Below are positions 1 to 8,201 of a stretch of DNA of 64,000 bases, piece by piece; the first letter of the stretch is position 1; every line of letters starts with the position of its first letter. Source of the DNA: Rhizobium sp. ICMP 5592. GTDB lineage: Bacteria > Pseudomonadota > Alphaproteobacteria > Rhizobiales > Rhizobiaceae. The DNA lies in assembly GCF_009498525.1 (NCBI RefSeq), contig NZ_QSNT01000003.1:971671-1035670 (forward strand), in the 5' to 3' direction. The position numbers and the translations under genes are program-made. The notes under the pieces were generated by a model that did no database searches, was not told where the DNA came from, and worked only from the letters and a program-made list of their open reading frames with translations.

Positions 1-126
1 GGCGGCCGGCGTCGAATGCAAGAAATGCTGCATGCGTTTGAGAAGAGAGACATCCTGGTGCTCGAACGAGGCAACATTCTTGTCGCTGCCGTCGAGAACA
101 CGCTCGAATTCCTGTGCTCCGGTCAT
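1..126 (-). CDS. frcC: Fructose/sugar ABC transporter permease FrcC, N-terminal fragment
   Basis: Only the first 42 codons are present; the gene runs off the left edge. The ATG at 126 follows a GGAGGAA ribosome binding site. The visible protein begins MTGAQEFERVLDGSD and is hydrophilic, as expected for the cytoplasmic N-terminus of a ribose/fructose-type (RbsC/FrcC) permease before its first membrane helix. The identity rests mainly on position: it lies directly downstream of frcB on the same strand, as in the rhizobial frcBCAK fructose-uptake operon. The product would form the membrane channel that passes the sugar delivered by FrcB, powered by the ATPase FrcA. Confidence 0.75.
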   Translation of the reverse strand, partial: MTGAQEFERVLDGSDKNVASFEHQDVSLLKRMQHFLHSTPAA

Positions 127-303
127 TGTATTCCTCCGCTGCCGCGCCGAATTATACGCGGAAACCGCCGGCTGTTGAAACCGGCCGGAGCGATAGCCCG
201 GCCGGCGTTGATGTCAGGAAGGCATGGTCGCGAACCGAAGGACCGCTTCAGCGAAAAATGTGAAGCAGTTTTCAGATTGGATCATGCCAAATTCAGATGA
301 GGC
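127..303 (-). other. frcB-frcC intergenic region with strong hairpin
   Basis: This 177-base gap lies inside the operon. It holds a GC-rich inverted repeat with 8-base arms CCGGCCGG at 181-188 and 198-205 around a 9-base loop, and a dispersed repeat at 221-287. A stable hairpin just after the binding-protein gene is commonly found in ABC operons, where it protects or ends the transcript so that more binding protein than permease is made. That role is inferred here. Confidence 0.55.
221..287. repeat. Degenerate dispersed rhizobial palindromic repeat, copy 1
   Basis: The outer arms are GGCATGgTC (221-229) and GATCATGCC (279-287), and the inner part contains AAAAATGTGAAGCAGTTTTC. Read against the minus strand of the element at 43257-43303 (AAAAAGTGTGAAGCGGTTTT ... 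GATCATGCC) it is clearly the same family. Such intergenic palindromes are scattered through Rhizobium genomes. This copy lies between frcB and frcC. Confidence 0.6.
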
Positions 304-1329
304 TTAGCCCCAGCACTTCGCCGTGCCTTCCTTGGTGTCGATCGACTTCAGGCCAGAAACCGGCTTGTCCGTCACCAGCGAGACACCGGTGTCGAAGAAG
401 GACTTGCCTTCGGTCGGCTTCGGCTTTTCGCCGGTATCGGCGAACTTCTTGATCGCCTCGACGCCGAGGGCTGCCATCATCAACGGATATTGCTGTGATG
501 TAGCGCCGATCACGCCTTCCTTGACGGACTTGACGCCCGGGCAACCACCGTCAACGGATACGATCAGAACCTGCTTTTCCAAGCCAACGGCCTTGAGCGC
601 CTGATAGGCGCCGACAGCGGCCGGTTCGTTGATCGTGTGGATGACGTTGATGCTGGAATCCTTCTGCAGGAGGTTTTCCATGGCCTTGCGGCCACCTTCC
701 TCGTTGCCGTTGGTGACATCATGCCCGACGATGCGCGGATCGGTTTCGTCGCCGATCTTGTTCGGATCCTTCGGGTCGATGCCGAAGCCGATCATGAAGC
801 CCTGGTCGCGCAGTACATCGACGGAAGGCTGCGACGGTGTCAGGTCGAGGAAGCCGATCTTGGCGTCCTTGGCCTTGTCGCCGAGCGTCTTGTTGGCCCA
901 TTCGCCGATCAGCTTGCCGGCGAGAAGGTTGTCGGTGGCGAAGGTCGCGTCGGCAGCGTCAGCCGGCTCCAGAGGCGTGTCGAGCGCGATGACCAGCAGG
1001 CCGGCGTCGCGTGCCTTCTTGACCGAGGAAACGATGCCCTTGGTGTCGGAAGCGGTGATCAGAATGCCCTTGGCACCGCTGGCGATGCAGCTCTCGATGG
1101 CCGCGACCTGGCTTTCGCTGTCACCGTCGATCTTGCCGGCGTAGGACTTCAGCGTCACGCCGAGTTCCTTGGCCTTAGCCGTCGCGCCTTCCTTCATCTT
1201 GACGAAGAAGGGGTTGGTATCGGTTTTGGTGATCAGGCAGGCGGAAACATCGGCAGCCTTGGCCGGCGCGGCAAAAGCGACGCCGATCGCCAGAGCGGCG
1301 AGTGCTGCGGAAATAACAGATTTCTTCAT
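304..1329 (-). CDS. frcB: Fructose ABC transporter periplasmic substrate-binding protein FrcB
   Basis: A 341-residue type 1 periplasmic sugar-binding protein (RbsB/peripla_BP_4 class). It starts with a signal peptide (MKKSVISAALAALAIG..., cleavage expected after about residue 25 at PAKA-AD). The mature part carries the family's features: TDTNPFFVKMKEGA near the sugar pocket, IDGDSESQVAAIESCIASGA, and a later SVDGGCPGVKSVKEGVI segment. A GGGAGG ribosome binding site precedes the ATG. It should capture fructose (possibly also ribose and mannose, as reported for S. meliloti FrcB) and deliver it to FrcC. It is the first gene of the frc operon and is transcribed away from the ROK regulator, its likely controller. 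Confidence 0.9.
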   Translation of the reverse strand: MKKSVISAALAALAIGVAFAAPAKAADVSACLITKTDTNPFFVKMKEGATAKAKELGVTLKSYAGKIDGDSESQVAAIESCIASGAKGILITASDTKGIVSSVKKARDAGLLVIALDTPLEPADAADATFATDNLLAGKLIGEWANKTLGDKAKDAKIGFLDLTPSQPSVDVLRDQGFMIGFGIDPKDPNKIGDETDPRIVGHDVTNGNEEGGRKAMENLLQKDSSINVIHTINEPAAVGAYQALKAVGLEKQVLIVSVDGGCPGVKSVKEGVIGATSQQYPLMMAALGVEAIKKFADTGEKPKPTEGKSFFDTGVSLVTDKPVSGLKSIDTKEGTAKCWG

Positions 1330-1583
1330 TCAATCCTCCCAAGATTTGAAAAACCGGGATCCCCCGGCCACTCCGGCTCGCACTGAGTCCGGCTTCAAGA
1401 CGTGCCATGTCCGTTTAGATTTCTTCCTGCTGGACCACCTCCAAGGCCATGCACACATCCTCGACGGGATATATCTGACCCTAAAGATTTCGCCCTGTCA
1501 ATAAATAAATCCGATTGAATTATTAATCTGCTGTGGCATTTTGATGAAAAATAGGGCATGGCCATGATGGAAGGAGCGGGCCA
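1330..1583. promoter_or_regulatory. Divergent frcB / ROK-regulator promoter region
   Basis: These 254 bases separate divergent frcB and the ROK regulator and must hold both promoters. The part at about 1498-1560 is AT-rich (AATAAATAAATCCGATTGAA) and contains GATTgaattattAATC at 1513-1528, a loose inverted repeat that could be an operator. I cannot assign exact promoter boxes. Confidence 0.4.
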
Positions 1584-2831
1584 ATGTCTCCCCTGCAAGA
1601 CCCTGAGGAAACGCCAACATCACCCTTGATTCTCGACCCTAGCGGGGGCGCGAATCAGGTTCGCGTCCGCGCGCATAACGAACGGCTGGTGCTGTCGCTC
1701 GTGCGCCGCCACGGTGCGTTGTCGAAAGCCGACATTGCCCGTCGCAGCGGCCTGTCGGCGCAGACCGTCTCCGTCATCATGCGGGCGCTGGAGAAGGACG
1801 GGCTGCTGTCGCGCGGCGAACCGGTGCGCGGGCGGGTCGGGCAGCCTTCCATTCCGATGCGGCTCAATCCGGACGCAGTGCTCTCCTTTGGCGTCAAGAT
1901 CGGCCGGCGCAGCGCCGACCTCGTGCTGATGGATTTCGTCGGGCAGATCCGGATGCAGCTTCATCAGATCTATCCCTATCCACTGCCGCAGGACATCCTG
2001 TCCTTCGTCACCTCGGGCATCCAGGAACTCGAATCGCGCCTTAGCGCCGGAGAGCGCGACAGGCTTGCCGGGCTCGGCATCGCGGCGCCCTTCGAGCTCT
2101 GGAACTGGGCGGAGGAGGTCGGTGCGCCCGATGGTGCGATGGAGGTGTGGCGCGGTGTCGACCTGCAGGCGGAAATCGCCGCCCGCGTGCCCTATCCCGT
2201 CTATCTGCAAAACGACGCCACCAGTGCTTGCGGGGCGGAACTCGTCTTCGGCGTCGGCCCGCATTATCCGGATTTCGTCTATTTCTTCATCGGCTCCTTC
2301 CTCGGCGGTGGCATCGTTCTGAATTCGTCGATCTTCGTCGGGCGCACCGGAACCGCCGGCGCGCTTGGGCCCCTGCCCGTGCGCGGCCCCAACGGCGAAA
2401 CCCTTCAGCTGCTTGAGATCGCCTCCATCTTCGTGCTGGAAAACCTGCTGCGGGATCATGGCTTCGATCCGCAGCCGCTCTGGTATTCGGCGGACAACTG
2501 GATCGATTTTGGCGAACCGCTGGAAATCTGGATCCAGGAGACGGCCAAGGCGCTGGCGCAGGCGATCGTTGCAGCGGCCTCAGTCATCGATTTCAGCGCC
2601 GCCGTCATCGATGGCGGCTTTCCCAACTGGGTGCGCGAACGGGTCGTGCGCGCCACCATCAAGGAAGCCGCCGAGCTCGACCTGCAGGGCGTCGTCATGC
2701 CTGAAATCATCGAAGGCATGGTAGGACCACAGGCGCGCGCCATCGGCGGCGCCAGTCTGCCGATCTTCGCGCGCTACCTCATCGATCAAAACATCCTCTT
2801 CAAGGAGATAGAGCATGCTGAAGGGCATTGA
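1584..2831 (+). CDS. frcR: ROK-family transcriptional regulator of the frc locus
   Basis: 415 residues. The N-terminal third is a winged helix-turn-helix of the NagC/XylR type (about residues 33-82, GALSKADIARRSGLSAQTVS). The rest is a ROK sugar-sensing domain with the sugar-contact region YLQNDATSACGAELVFG and the glycine-rich FFIGSFLGGGIVLN. These proteins bind DNA as dimers and release it on binding a sugar or sugar phosphate. Divergence from frcB and the overlapping fucU suggest it controls fructose uptake. The name frcR follows the rhizobial locus; the ligand is not provable from sequence. A GGAAGGAG site lies upstream of the ATG. Confidence 0.85.
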   Translation: MSPLQDPEETPTSPLILDPSGGANQVRVRAHNERLVLSLVRRHGALSKADIARRSGLSAQTVSVIMRALEKDGLLSRGEPVRGRVGQPSIPMRLNPDAVLSFGVKIGRRSADLVLMDFVGQIRMQLHQIYPYPLPQDILSFVTSGIQELESRLSAGERDRLAGLGIAAPFELWNWAEEVGAPDGAMEVWRGVDLQAEIAARVPYPVYLQNDATSACGAELVFGVGPHYPDFVYFFIGSFLGGGIVLNSSIFVGRTGTAGALGPLPVRGPNGETLQLLEIASIFVLENLLRDHGFDPQPLWYSADNWIDFGEPLEIWIQETAKALAQAIVAAASVIDFSAAVIDGGFPNWVRERVVRATIKEAAELDLQGVVMPEIIEGMVGPQARAIGGASLPIFARYLIDQNILFKEIEHAEGH

Positions 2832-3246
2832 CCCGCTATTGAGCCCCGAGCTGTTGGCGACGCTGCGCGCCATGGGCCATGGCGACGAAATCGCCCTCGT
2901 CGACGGCAATTATCCCGGCCTCGAACACGCCCGCCGCCTCATCCGCCTCGACGGCCACGGCGTCGTGCGGGTGCTCGACGCCATACTCAGCGTCCTGCCG
3001 ATCGACGATTTCGTGCCACAAGCGATTTTCCGCGCAACGGTCAGGCAGGACCGCGACGCCGTCGATCCGGTGCACGCGGACATGATCGAGGTTTGCGCCC
3101 GGCACGTCCCCGACATCAATGTCGTGCCGCTGCTGCCGGCGGACTTCTACGAGCGGGTGAAGCAGGCGCATGCGCTGGTGCAGACCAGCGAGCCGAGGCT
3201 CTATGGCAACATCATTTTGCGCAAGGGCGTGATTTATCCGGGATAG
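2815..3246 (+). CDS. fucU: RbsD/FucU-family sugar mutarotase
   Basis: 143 residues, the normal length for the family. It starts MLKGIDPLLSPELLATLRAM, has the conserved GHGDEIALVDGNYP segment near residue 23 with the catalytic-type histidine and aspartate, and ends YGNIILRKGVIYPG. FucU/RbsD proteins interconvert sugar anomers so that transporters and kinases receive the right form. The gene overlaps the end of the ROK regulator by 17 bases and has its own AAGGAGATA site inside that gene, so the two are translationally linked. The sugar is unknown; association with the frc locus suggests fructose, ribose or fucose. Confidence 0.88.
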   Translation: MLKGIDPLLSPELLATLRAMGHGDEIALVDGNYPGLEHARRLIRLDGHGVVRVLDAILSVLPIDDFVPQAIFRATVRQDRDAVDPVHADMIEVCARHVPDINVVPLLPADFYERVKQAHALVQTSEPRLYGNIILRKGVIYPG

Positions 3247-3248
3247 TT

Positions 3249-4286
3249 TTAGATATCCCCCGCCAAAGGCCCCCAGACATCCGTCAACGCAAAGCCGTTC
3301 GCCATTGGATCGAACGGATCGAGCGCCACCTGACTGAGACCGAAGGTGAAGCCCCGGCCGGTGATCGTGGGAATGATGGCGGGCTTGCCGGCGACTTCGG
3401 TCTCTGCCTGCAGGCCGACCTCGAATTCCGAGCCGATGATCGAGCGGGATTTGAAGACATCGCCGACCTTGGCCTTGCCGCGCGCATGCAGCGTCGCCAG
3501 GTTGGCGGAATTGCCGGTGCCGCAGGGTGAGCGATCGGCGCGGCCCGGCCACATGGTCGTGCAGGTGCGGATCGCGCCGTCGGCGTCGATATCCCGGAAC
3601 ATCACATAGGCGACGCCGGAGATTGCCGGGATCTCCGGATGAACGACCGACATCGTGCGGTTGATCAGCTCCTTGAGGACCATACCCGCCTGCACCAGGG
3701 ATGCAGCGTTGGCCTTTCCGATCGTCAGGCCGATCTGACCGACATCGACAAGCGCATAGAAGATGCCGCCATAGCAGAGATCGAGCTTGATCCTGCCCCA
3801 TTGCGGCGTGTCGATCGTGACATCCAGCTCATGCACGAAGGACGGCACCATCGTGAGGCGGACCTTCTCGCAGCGGCCGTCGCGGCAGGTGGCGGTCGCG
3901 CGCACCAGCCCGGCGGCGGTTTCGAGCGTCACCACCGTTTCCGGCTCCTTCATCTCGACGATGCCGGATTCGAGCAGTGCCGTGGTCACGCAGATGGAGT
4001 TGGAGCCGGAGCTCGCATGCGCCTGATCCGGCTGCAGGATGATGAAGGCGGCGTCGGCGTCGGGATGCCTTGCCGGCAGCAGCAGGTTGACCGAGCCGAT
4101 CGGCGCGCCACGCGGCTCCAGCACCAGGAAACGGCGCAGTTCCTCGCCTTTCGGATCTGTGTTCAGCCAATGCAGTTGCTCGGCAATCGTATTGCCAGGG
4201 ATCTTCGGCACACCGCCGATGGCCACCCTACCGATTTCACCCTCGCAATGAACATCCAGCAACTGGATCGTGCGCTTCCATCTCAT
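3249..4286 (-). CDS. Proline racemase family enzyme, Ser/Cys type (hydroxyproline epimerase / trans-3-hydroxyproline dehydratase)
   Basis: 345 residues of the proline racemase fold. Racemases use two cysteines; here the first motif reads HASSGSNSIC with Ser93 where the first Cys would be, and the second is DRSPCGTGNSA with Cys255. This Ser/Cys pair defines a known subgroup that epimerises 4-hydroxyproline and/or dehydrates trans-3-hydroxy-L-proline. The two genes upstream, ending 14 and about 735 bases away, are an SDR and a DadA-like dehydrogenase on the same strand, which fits hydroxyproline catabolism. It is the last gene of the operon and converges with fucU two bases away. The deaminase and ketoglutarate-semialdehyde dehydrogenase of the full pathway are not in this window. 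Substrate choice is inference. Confidence 0.85.
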   Translation of the reverse strand: MRWKRTIQLLDVHCEGEIGRVAIGGVPKIPGNTIAEQLHWLNTDPKGEELRRFLVLEPRGAPIGSVNLLLPARHPDADAAFIILQPDQAHASSGSNSICVTTALLESGIVEMKEPETVVTLETAAGLVRATATCRDGRCEKVRLTMVPSFVHELDVTIDTPQWGRIKLDLCYGGIFYALVDVGQIGLTIGKANAASLVQAGMVLKELINRTMSVVHPEIPAISGVAYVMFRDIDADGAIRTCTTMWPGRADRSPCGTGNSANLATLHARGKAKVGDVFKSRSIIGSEFEVGLQAETEVAGKPAIIPTITGRGFTFGLSQVALDPFDPMANGFALTDVWGPLAGDI

Positions 4287-4300
4287 CTCGGTAACTCCAA

Positions 4301-5011
4301 TCAGACGTGACGGGTGACGCCGCCGTCGACGCGGATATTCTGGCCGGTGATATAGCCGGCACCGTCGGAGAGCAGGAAGGCCGCCGTCTTGGCGATCTCG
4401 CTCATCAGGCCGATGCGCTTCATCGGCACCTTGTCGGCGGTTTCCGGCTTGTGGTTGAGGCTGTCGATATAGCCAGGCAGGATGCAGTTCATGCGGATAT
4501 TGTCGGCCGCATAGCGATCCGAATAGAGCTTGGTGAAGGCACCGGCGGCGGCGCGATAGGTGCAGGAGACCGGGAAGACCAGCGTCGGCTCGTAGGCTGC
4601 GAAGGTGGTGATGTTGACGAAGGCGCCCTTGCCCTGCTTCTGCATGACCGGCGTCACCAGCCTTGCCATGCGGACCAGCGACAGGATCATCATGTCGGAA
4701 CCGAGCGTCCAGTTCTCGTCGGTAATATCGAGCAGATCGCCCTTCGGCGGATGGCCGGTATGGTTGACCACGGCGTCGATGCGGCCATAGCTCTTCATCG
4801 TCAGGTCGAAGATCGCCTGGATATCCTCGGCCTTTTCGGCGACGCCGCGCGAGGCGACACCACCAAGTTCGGCTGCCAATTTTTCGCAGCTTTCAGAGGG
4901 CGACATCAGCGCCAGGCGATAGCCGCCGGCTGCAAGTTCGCGAGCGATCGCCTCACCCATTCCACGGCCGCCGCCGGTGATCAGCGCGACAGGCTTTTCG
5001 GTTTCGGACAT
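4301..5011 (-). CDS. Divergent short-chain dehydrogenase/reductase lacking canonical catalytic residues
   Basis: 236 residues with an intact Rossmann start (ALITGGGRGMGEAIAREL) and a typical C-terminal end (GAGYITGQNIRVDGG), so the overall SDR fold is clear. The normal active-site motifs are changed: NNAG reads NHTG (83-86), the catalytic Ser region reads NITT (133-136), and YxxxK reads Y152-RAA-A156, with no lysine. The related segment TKLYSDRYAADNIRMN follows. It probably belongs to a divergent SDR class with different chemistry or a non-enzymatic role. It sits between the DadA-like gene (10 bases upstream) and the racemase-family gene. Confidence 0.82.
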   Translation of the reverse strand: MSETEKPVALITGGGRGMGEAIARELAAGGYRLALMSPSESCEKLAAELGGVASRGVAEKAEDIQAIFDLTMKSYGRIDAVVNHTGHPPKGDLLDITDENWTLGSDMMILSLVRMARLVTPVMQKQGKGAFVNITTFAAYEPTLVFPVSCTYRAAAGAFTKLYSDRYAADNIRMNCILPGYIDSLNHKPETADKVPMKRIGLMSEIAKTAAFLLSDGAGYITGQNIRVDGGVTRHV

Positions 5012-5021
5012 TTGTTTCCTC

Positions 5022-6269
5022 CTAGTAGCGATTGATGCGGAACGGGGTCATGTCGACCGCGGGCGTTATGCCGGTCATCATATCGGCCATCAGCCGCGCT
5101 GTCGTCGCCGAAAAAGTGAGCCCCAGATGGCCGTGGCCGGTAGCATACCAGACGCCGGAAATGCGGGATGACGGCGAAATGATCGGGATCGTGTCGGGCA
5201 GCGCCGGACGATGGCCCATCCAGTCCCCGGCGTCCTCCACCTGCAGGCCGGGCAGTGCCCGCTGAGCATGGCGGACAAGGATGCGCGGACGGCGGAAATC
5301 CGGGGGGGCATCGAGGCCGGCCAGCTCGACATTGCCGCCGACGCGGATGCCGCCGGCCGTCGGCGTCACCATGAAGGCGCGATGCGGCCAGATGATCGAA
5401 TAGCGCATGTCGATGCCGGGCTTCATGATCTGCGTGTGATAGCCGCGCTCGGTCTCAAGCGGGATCGGCTCGCCAAGCGCCGAGGCGATGAAGCGCGTGC
5501 GAACGCCGGCGGCAAGGACCACATCATTGGCCTCCAGCCGCCGTCCATCCTCCAAAAGCACGGTCACGACGCCCTTCGCCTGCCGCTCGACGGTTCGCAC
5601 GGTGCCGGAGATAAAGGTGGTGCCGAGGGCCTTAGCGGCCTCCACCAGCTTGAGGACAAGCTGATAGGGATTGCGGATCGACTTGTTGTCCGGCAGCAGC
5701 ACCGCCTTGGCAATTGTTGGAGAAAGCGCTGGCTCGTGGTCGCGGATTTCCGCGCCAGAGAGAATTTTGTGCTCCAGGCCGTAACGCTGCATCAGCTCGA
5801 TATGGGCATGATCGCCAGAGAATTCAGCTTCGGTCCCGTAGATGGCGAGACATCCCTCTTCCGTCATCAGTTCCGGCACGCCAAGCATATCGAGCATCGC
5901 CCTGAAATCGCCGAGAGCATGGCGCGACAGGCTCATGCCGGCATCCTCGATCTCTTTCAATCGCGATGGACGACCGGCCGCGATGAAGCGCAGGAACCAG
6001 GGCAGCATTTTCGGCGCGTAGGACGGTCTCAGCCAGACGGGACCTTCCGGGTCCAGCAGCCAGCGAGGAATTTTCACCCAGGTGGACGGGCCAGAACCGG
6101 CGGCGAAATCGAGCGCGATGCTCGCCATATTGCCGAAAGAAGCGCCCTCGCCCGGCTCGCCCTTATCGATCAATGTCACCTGCCGGCCGCGCCGTTGCAA
6201 TTCAAAGGCGATTGCCGCGCCGATGATACCGGCCCCGACAACGACCACCGTACGCTTGTTTTCGTCCAT
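5022..6269 (-). CDS. DadA-type FAD-dependent D-amino acid / D-hydroxyproline dehydrogenase
   Basis: 415 residues from the ATG at 6269. The FAD-binding motif VVVVGAGIIGAAIAFELQRRG sits at the N-terminus and the C-terminal GVWYATGHGHLGLTFSATTA matches DadA/glycine-oxidase proteins. A further in-frame start at 6293 would add eight residues (MLCGRTLG) that precede the usual family start. The enzyme likely oxidises a D-amino acid or cis-4-hydroxy-D-proline and passes electrons to the membrane chain. It is the first gene of a three-gene operon with the SDR and the racemase-family enzyme: epimerase makes the D-form, this enzyme oxidises it. Confidence 0.85.
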   Translation of the reverse strand: MDENKRTVVVVGAGIIGAAIAFELQRRGRQVTLIDKGEPGEGASFGNMASIALDFAAGSGPSTWVKIPRWLLDPEGPVWLRPSYAPKMLPWFLRFIAAGRPSRLKEIEDAGMSLSRHALGDFRAMLDMLGVPELMTEEGCLAIYGTEAEFSGDHAHIELMQRYGLEHKILSGAEIRDHEPALSPTIAKAVLLPDNKSIRNPYQLVLKLVEAAKALGTTFISGTVRTVERQAKGVVTVLLEDGRRLEANDVVLAAGVRTRFIASALGEPIPLETERGYHTQIMKPGIDMRYSIIWPHRAFMVTPTAGGIRVGGNVELAGLDAPPDFRRPRILVRHAQRALPGLQVEDAGDWMGHRPALPDTIPIISPSSRISGVWYATGHGHLGLTFSATTARLMADMMTGITPAVDMTPFRINRY

Positions 6270-6377
6270 TCCCAAAGTCCGTCCGCAAAGCACCGCAACA
6301 CGCGATAAGGCACGACTCTGTGATATATCAGATCGGGGAAGGTGGCTATGATGTTTTTCGGCAGTGCTACGGGCACC

Positions 6378-7697
6378 CTATTGGCCGATCGCTTCGCCGA
6401 CATTGCTGCCCGTCGTCTGCAAGCTGTCGCCGACGGAGCCGACAGTGTTGCCGGCCGAAGCGCCAACACGCCGCAGCTGTTCGCCATAGTTCCGGCGGGT
6501 GCGCGGATCGAAGATGGCGATCGGCGCGCTGACGGCGGCGCTCGCTGCACTGCCGACCGTTTGCGCCGCCCCGAGGGCGACCGCGCCGACCGCATCGCCG
6601 ATGCCGACATCGGAATCGGTGATGGTCTGGCCCGCAATCAGCCGGTCGCCGATCAGCCGCACCACTTCCGGGCTCTCGGCGAACTTGCCGTGGTTCAGCC
6701 CGTCACCGGTCTTGAGTTTGGTAAGGTCGAGCACGGTGATGCCCTGTTTTTCCAGCTCGCTGCGATAGGGTTCGGCGGTCGGGTCGATTTGCCCGAGGCG
6801 ATCGACATTGCCGGAAATACGGCGCGACAGCGACAGCGCCCGGTCGTCCCGCGAGACGAACAGGGTGAAATGCGGCTTGTCCTTGCCGAGGGCGGCGAAC
6901 TGCTGGCCGAAGACATCGACGTCGAGATCGGGAGAGGCGAGAATGACGTTGGTGATCTTCGGCGCGACGCGGCCGTCGCGGATCGCCATCTGCCGAAGAG
7001 CTTCCACGGCAAGCCAGGTGCCCATGGAATGCGCCATGACGGTGATATCGCCGACCCTGGGATCGGAAGCGGCGCGGTGCAGCATCTCTTCCAGCGCATC
7101 GCGGGAATAGTTGGTGCTCTCCTTGTCATAGGCATAATCGAAAATGCTGGCGCGCGACGGCCAGGTGAAAACCACCGGCGCGACATCGGCATGGGAATCA
7201 TGGACGATCTGGGCGAAGCGGTAGACGGCATCCTCGTAGGTATTGTTAAAGCCATGCACGAAGATCAGCACCCGCTTGTTCTTCGGCAGATGCGGGCGCA
7301 GCCAGGCGTGAACGTCGGCTTCGGTCGGAAGCGGCCGGACGGAGGTGGTGACGAAATTCTTCAACGGATCACCGGGCAGCCTGCTCGGCCATTGAACCTG
7401 GCCGACCTTGCGATTGGCTTCCGGCGGGATCGAGATGCTGACGGCATCCACCTTCAGCCCCGCGCCGCGCTCGCCGGAAAACAGGATCGCCGGATCCTTA
7501 TCCGGCAGTCGGGTGGTGGCGACCATCAGGTCGACTTTGGTGGTGCCCGGCACATTTTCCGCGATCGGCTGCATGACGCCGACCGGGCGGCCGCAGGCCG
7601 TCAGAGAGAGCGCTGCGACAACGGCGATGGCCCGGAAAAATGTCCTCCCCCATTGGCCGGCATCTTCCATACGCTGCATCACACCCAACCTCATCAC
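6378..7697 (-). CDS. Alpha/beta hydrolase of the DUF900 family, predicted lipoprotein
   Basis: 439 residues. A signal sequence ends in a lipobox LTAC with Cys35, so the protein is probably lipid-anchored. The hydrolase core shows RVLIFVHGFNNTYEDAVYRF (oxyanion/strand region), the nucleophile elbow AHSMG with its serine, an aspartate in SPDLDVDVF and a histidine near GLNHGKFAE. The last ~70 residues are an Ala/Gly-rich low-complexity tail. DUF900 proteins are esterase-like with unknown substrates. The exact start is uncertain: Met7 and Met10 are alternatives. It stands alone on the minus strand. Confidence 0.85.
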   Translation of the reverse strand: MMRLGVMQRMEDAGQWGRTFFRAIAVVAALSLTACGRPVGVMQPIAENVPGTTKVDLMVATTRLPDKDPAILFSGERGAGLKVDAVSISIPPEANRKVGQVQWPSRLPGDPLKNFVTTSVRPLPTEADVHAWLRPHLPKNKRVLIFVHGFNNTYEDAVYRFAQIVHDSHADVAPVVFTWPSRASIFDYAYDKESTNYSRDALEEMLHRAASDPRVGDITVMAHSMGTWLAVEALRQMAIRDGRVAPKITNVILASPDLDVDVFGQQFAALGKDKPHFTLFVSRDDRALSLSRRISGNVDRLGQIDPTAEPYRSELEKQGITVLDLTKLKTGDGLNHGKFAESPEVVRLIGDRLIAGQTITDSDVGIGDAVGAVALGAAQTVGSAASAAVSAPIAIFDPRTRRNYGEQLRRVGASAGNTVGSVGDSLQTTGSNVGEAIGQ

Positions 7698-7855
7698 CGC
7701 AAATCCAACGTGGCCGTCACTCTACGCATGAGGGATCATGGCGCAAGCCGGCTTCGTGGTTCGAGACCATATGAACCAGCGCTAATTCATGAGGGCGAGG
7801 CAAAGAGGCAACGGTTGCCAGGACCGATGGGGAACTGTTGTGAAGGCGCGGAAAA

Positions 7856-7978
7856 TAAAAAGAGCCCGATGCGGGAGGAGGGTGCATCGGGCTCTTGATC
7901 CGGATTGGCAACAGGGAGGAGGAGAGTTGCCAATCGATGAAGGAGCGCTGGGAGGAGGAGATGCGCTGCCTTCGAGAA
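7856..7978 (-). ncRNA. αr14-family (NfeR-like) small RNA with three anti-SD hairpin loops
   Basis: Read on the minus strand, three consecutive stem-loops each show CTCCTCCC in the loop. Hairpin 1 (7939-7973) has arms GAAGGAGCGC / GCGCTgCCTTC. Hairpin 2 (7903-7935) has perfect 10-base arms GATTGGCAAC / GTTGCCAATC. Hairpin 3 (7860-7896) has perfect 13-base arms AAGAGCCCGATGC / GCATCGGGCTCTT, followed by TTTTTATTTT, a Rho-independent terminator. The triple anti-Shine-Dalgarno layout and a length near 123 nt match the rhizobial αr14 sRNAs (NfeR1 in S. meliloti). These are known to base-pair with ribosome binding sites of transporter mRNAs and respond to osmotic stress and symbiosis. The 5' end at about 7978 is inferred from hairpin 1; a TATATT box at 7983-7988 is suitably placed. 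Confidence 0.9.
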
Positions 7979-8201
7979 CAGAAATATAACCGCAGGATAG
8001 AGATGAACAGGCAGTCTTCCGCAATGCAGCAATGCAAGAAATGCAATGCTTTTAATGGCGACTACCTAAAATACCGCATACCTCGGGTATTTACGGCATT
8101 CCGCCGCCTATTTTACAGCCGAAAAATGCCGAAAGAGGCGATTCACATAATCGTGATCCACCACTTTCGGGACGCGGATCGCCAAGCGTAGCCATATCAT
8201 C

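Noticed and set aside
6342..7898. 518-residue plus-strand frame opposite the DUF900 lipoprotein
   Set aside because: The minus-strand frame has a lipobox and a full hydrolase motif set; the plus frame has none.
7717..8046. Minus-strand 109-residue frame and neighbours at 7.8-8.0 kb
   Set aside because: They run through the hairpins of the αr14-like sRNA and show no protein features.
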